The notes below the pieces were generated by a model. That model had not been told where the DNA came from and did not search any database. It worked only from the letters and a program-made list of their open reading frames with translations. From positions 62,001 through 126,000 of the forward strand of contig NW_025943780.1 in assembly GCF_000764305.2 (NCBI RefSeq): a stretch of 64,000 nucleotides of DNA, given 5' to 3'. Both the position numbers and the translations under genes were made by a program. This stretch comes from Hyalella azteca (taxonomy: Eukaryota > Arthropoda > Malacostraca > Amphipoda > Hyalellidae). Positions 63,348 to 64,000 of this stretch are shown piece by piece; within the stretch, counting starts at the first letter, position 1; every line of letters starts with the position of its first letter.

Positions 63348-64000
63348 GTGAGTCCCTGTCATGGCGTTACAAAAAGATTATTTCGCATAAAGATTAAAAG
63401 ATCCGTAGTTATTATAACAAAATTATTGATGAAGCACCGATTGGTTATCAATGGAGGTCAGAGTACTCGATAGATGGAATAGATGTAGCATCAATGAGGA
63501 TGAAGGTCTTTGACACTGCCTTGTCGACCAATGCTTACTAATGTGACGTGCCTTTAAAAACAATTCTTGCACCCACGCACAAAAAAATTTCCTTTTAGTG
63601 AACACTTATAACAATAAAAAGAAATTTTTTTATTAAAATAAAAGAAACCGAGTGAGGTCCTGAACCTCAAATCCTCTATCCTATGATGTGCTCGATTTCC
63701 ACTTAGCAACTGCACCCATNCAGTGAAAACCTGTACGAATAGGCTTCTGTATTCTATGGTTTCAGGCGCCAGCCTGAGCAGTTAACCAGCGCGCTGGCAA
63801 CCTGCTTTCACTGGTTGCATACCCTAATGTCGGAGAACTCAACCGACGCGTTACATCGCGGAGCGCTTATCAACTACTGCGGGGGCCTTACCAAGGTTCC
63901 CAGCACGTTTATAGACATTTATATTATATAAAAAATTTGAAAAATTAATTTCTTTAATTTTCGAAAATAAAATTAGAAATTCATTGTACATGTGTAACAT
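63348..64000 (+). other. Copy 2 intron 7, running off the window
   Basis: No exon 8 equivalent is visible before the window ends. A single N at 63720 marks an unresolved base or a gap. After it the sequence is GC-richer and unrelated to copy 1 intron 7. Confidence 0.6.

Overview
This is a eukaryotic, AT-rich, intron-rich genomic window from a draft assembly, most likely an arthropod and probably a crustacean. Supporting signs are long introns with GT/AG junctions, TTAGG-like TAACC scraps, Tc1-type transposons, a degraded non-LTR retrotransposon, abundant minisatellites, and a group I type metabotropic glutamate receptor. The species assignment is inference. No bacterial-style genes, CRISPR arrays, rRNAs or tRNAs were seen.

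Layout. Positions 237-355 hold one orphan alpha-carbonic anhydrase exon beside a 15-bp minisatellite, followed by about 7.4 kb with no recognisable gene. Positions 8596-45861 hold a complete group I metabotropic glutamate receptor (mGluR1/5-like) gene on the + strand. I reconstructed 21 coding exons whose phases all agree, giving about 1459 residues. Exons 1-10 encode the signal peptide and Venus-flytrap glutamate-binding domain, 10-12 the nine-cysteine linker, 12-16 the seven membrane segments, and 17-21 an unusually long cytoplasmic tail. An intergenic stretch at 45862-54400 carries a dead Tc1 element and a palindromic 20-bp satellite.

A second, tandem receptor copy starts at 54527 and runs towards the end of the window. 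Its exons 1, 2, 3, 4 and 7 are open with good splice sites. Exon 5 is missing and exon 6 is reduced to its last 12 bases beside inserted repeat sequence, so the copy looks broken unless the assembly is wrong there. Intron 1 of this copy carries a second dead Tc1 element.

The most distinctive pattern is local tandem duplication whose units contain splice junctions or start codons: a 77-bp array at the exon 4 donor in both copies, a 59-bp array at the exon 3 acceptor, a 302-bp duplication at the exon 7 donor, a roughly 100-bp array of acceptors upstream of exon 1, and independent start-codon duplications in both copies. Two Nextera mosaic-end junctions (2671-2698 and 21315-21352) show that library adapter remains in the assembly, so joins near them should be distrusted.
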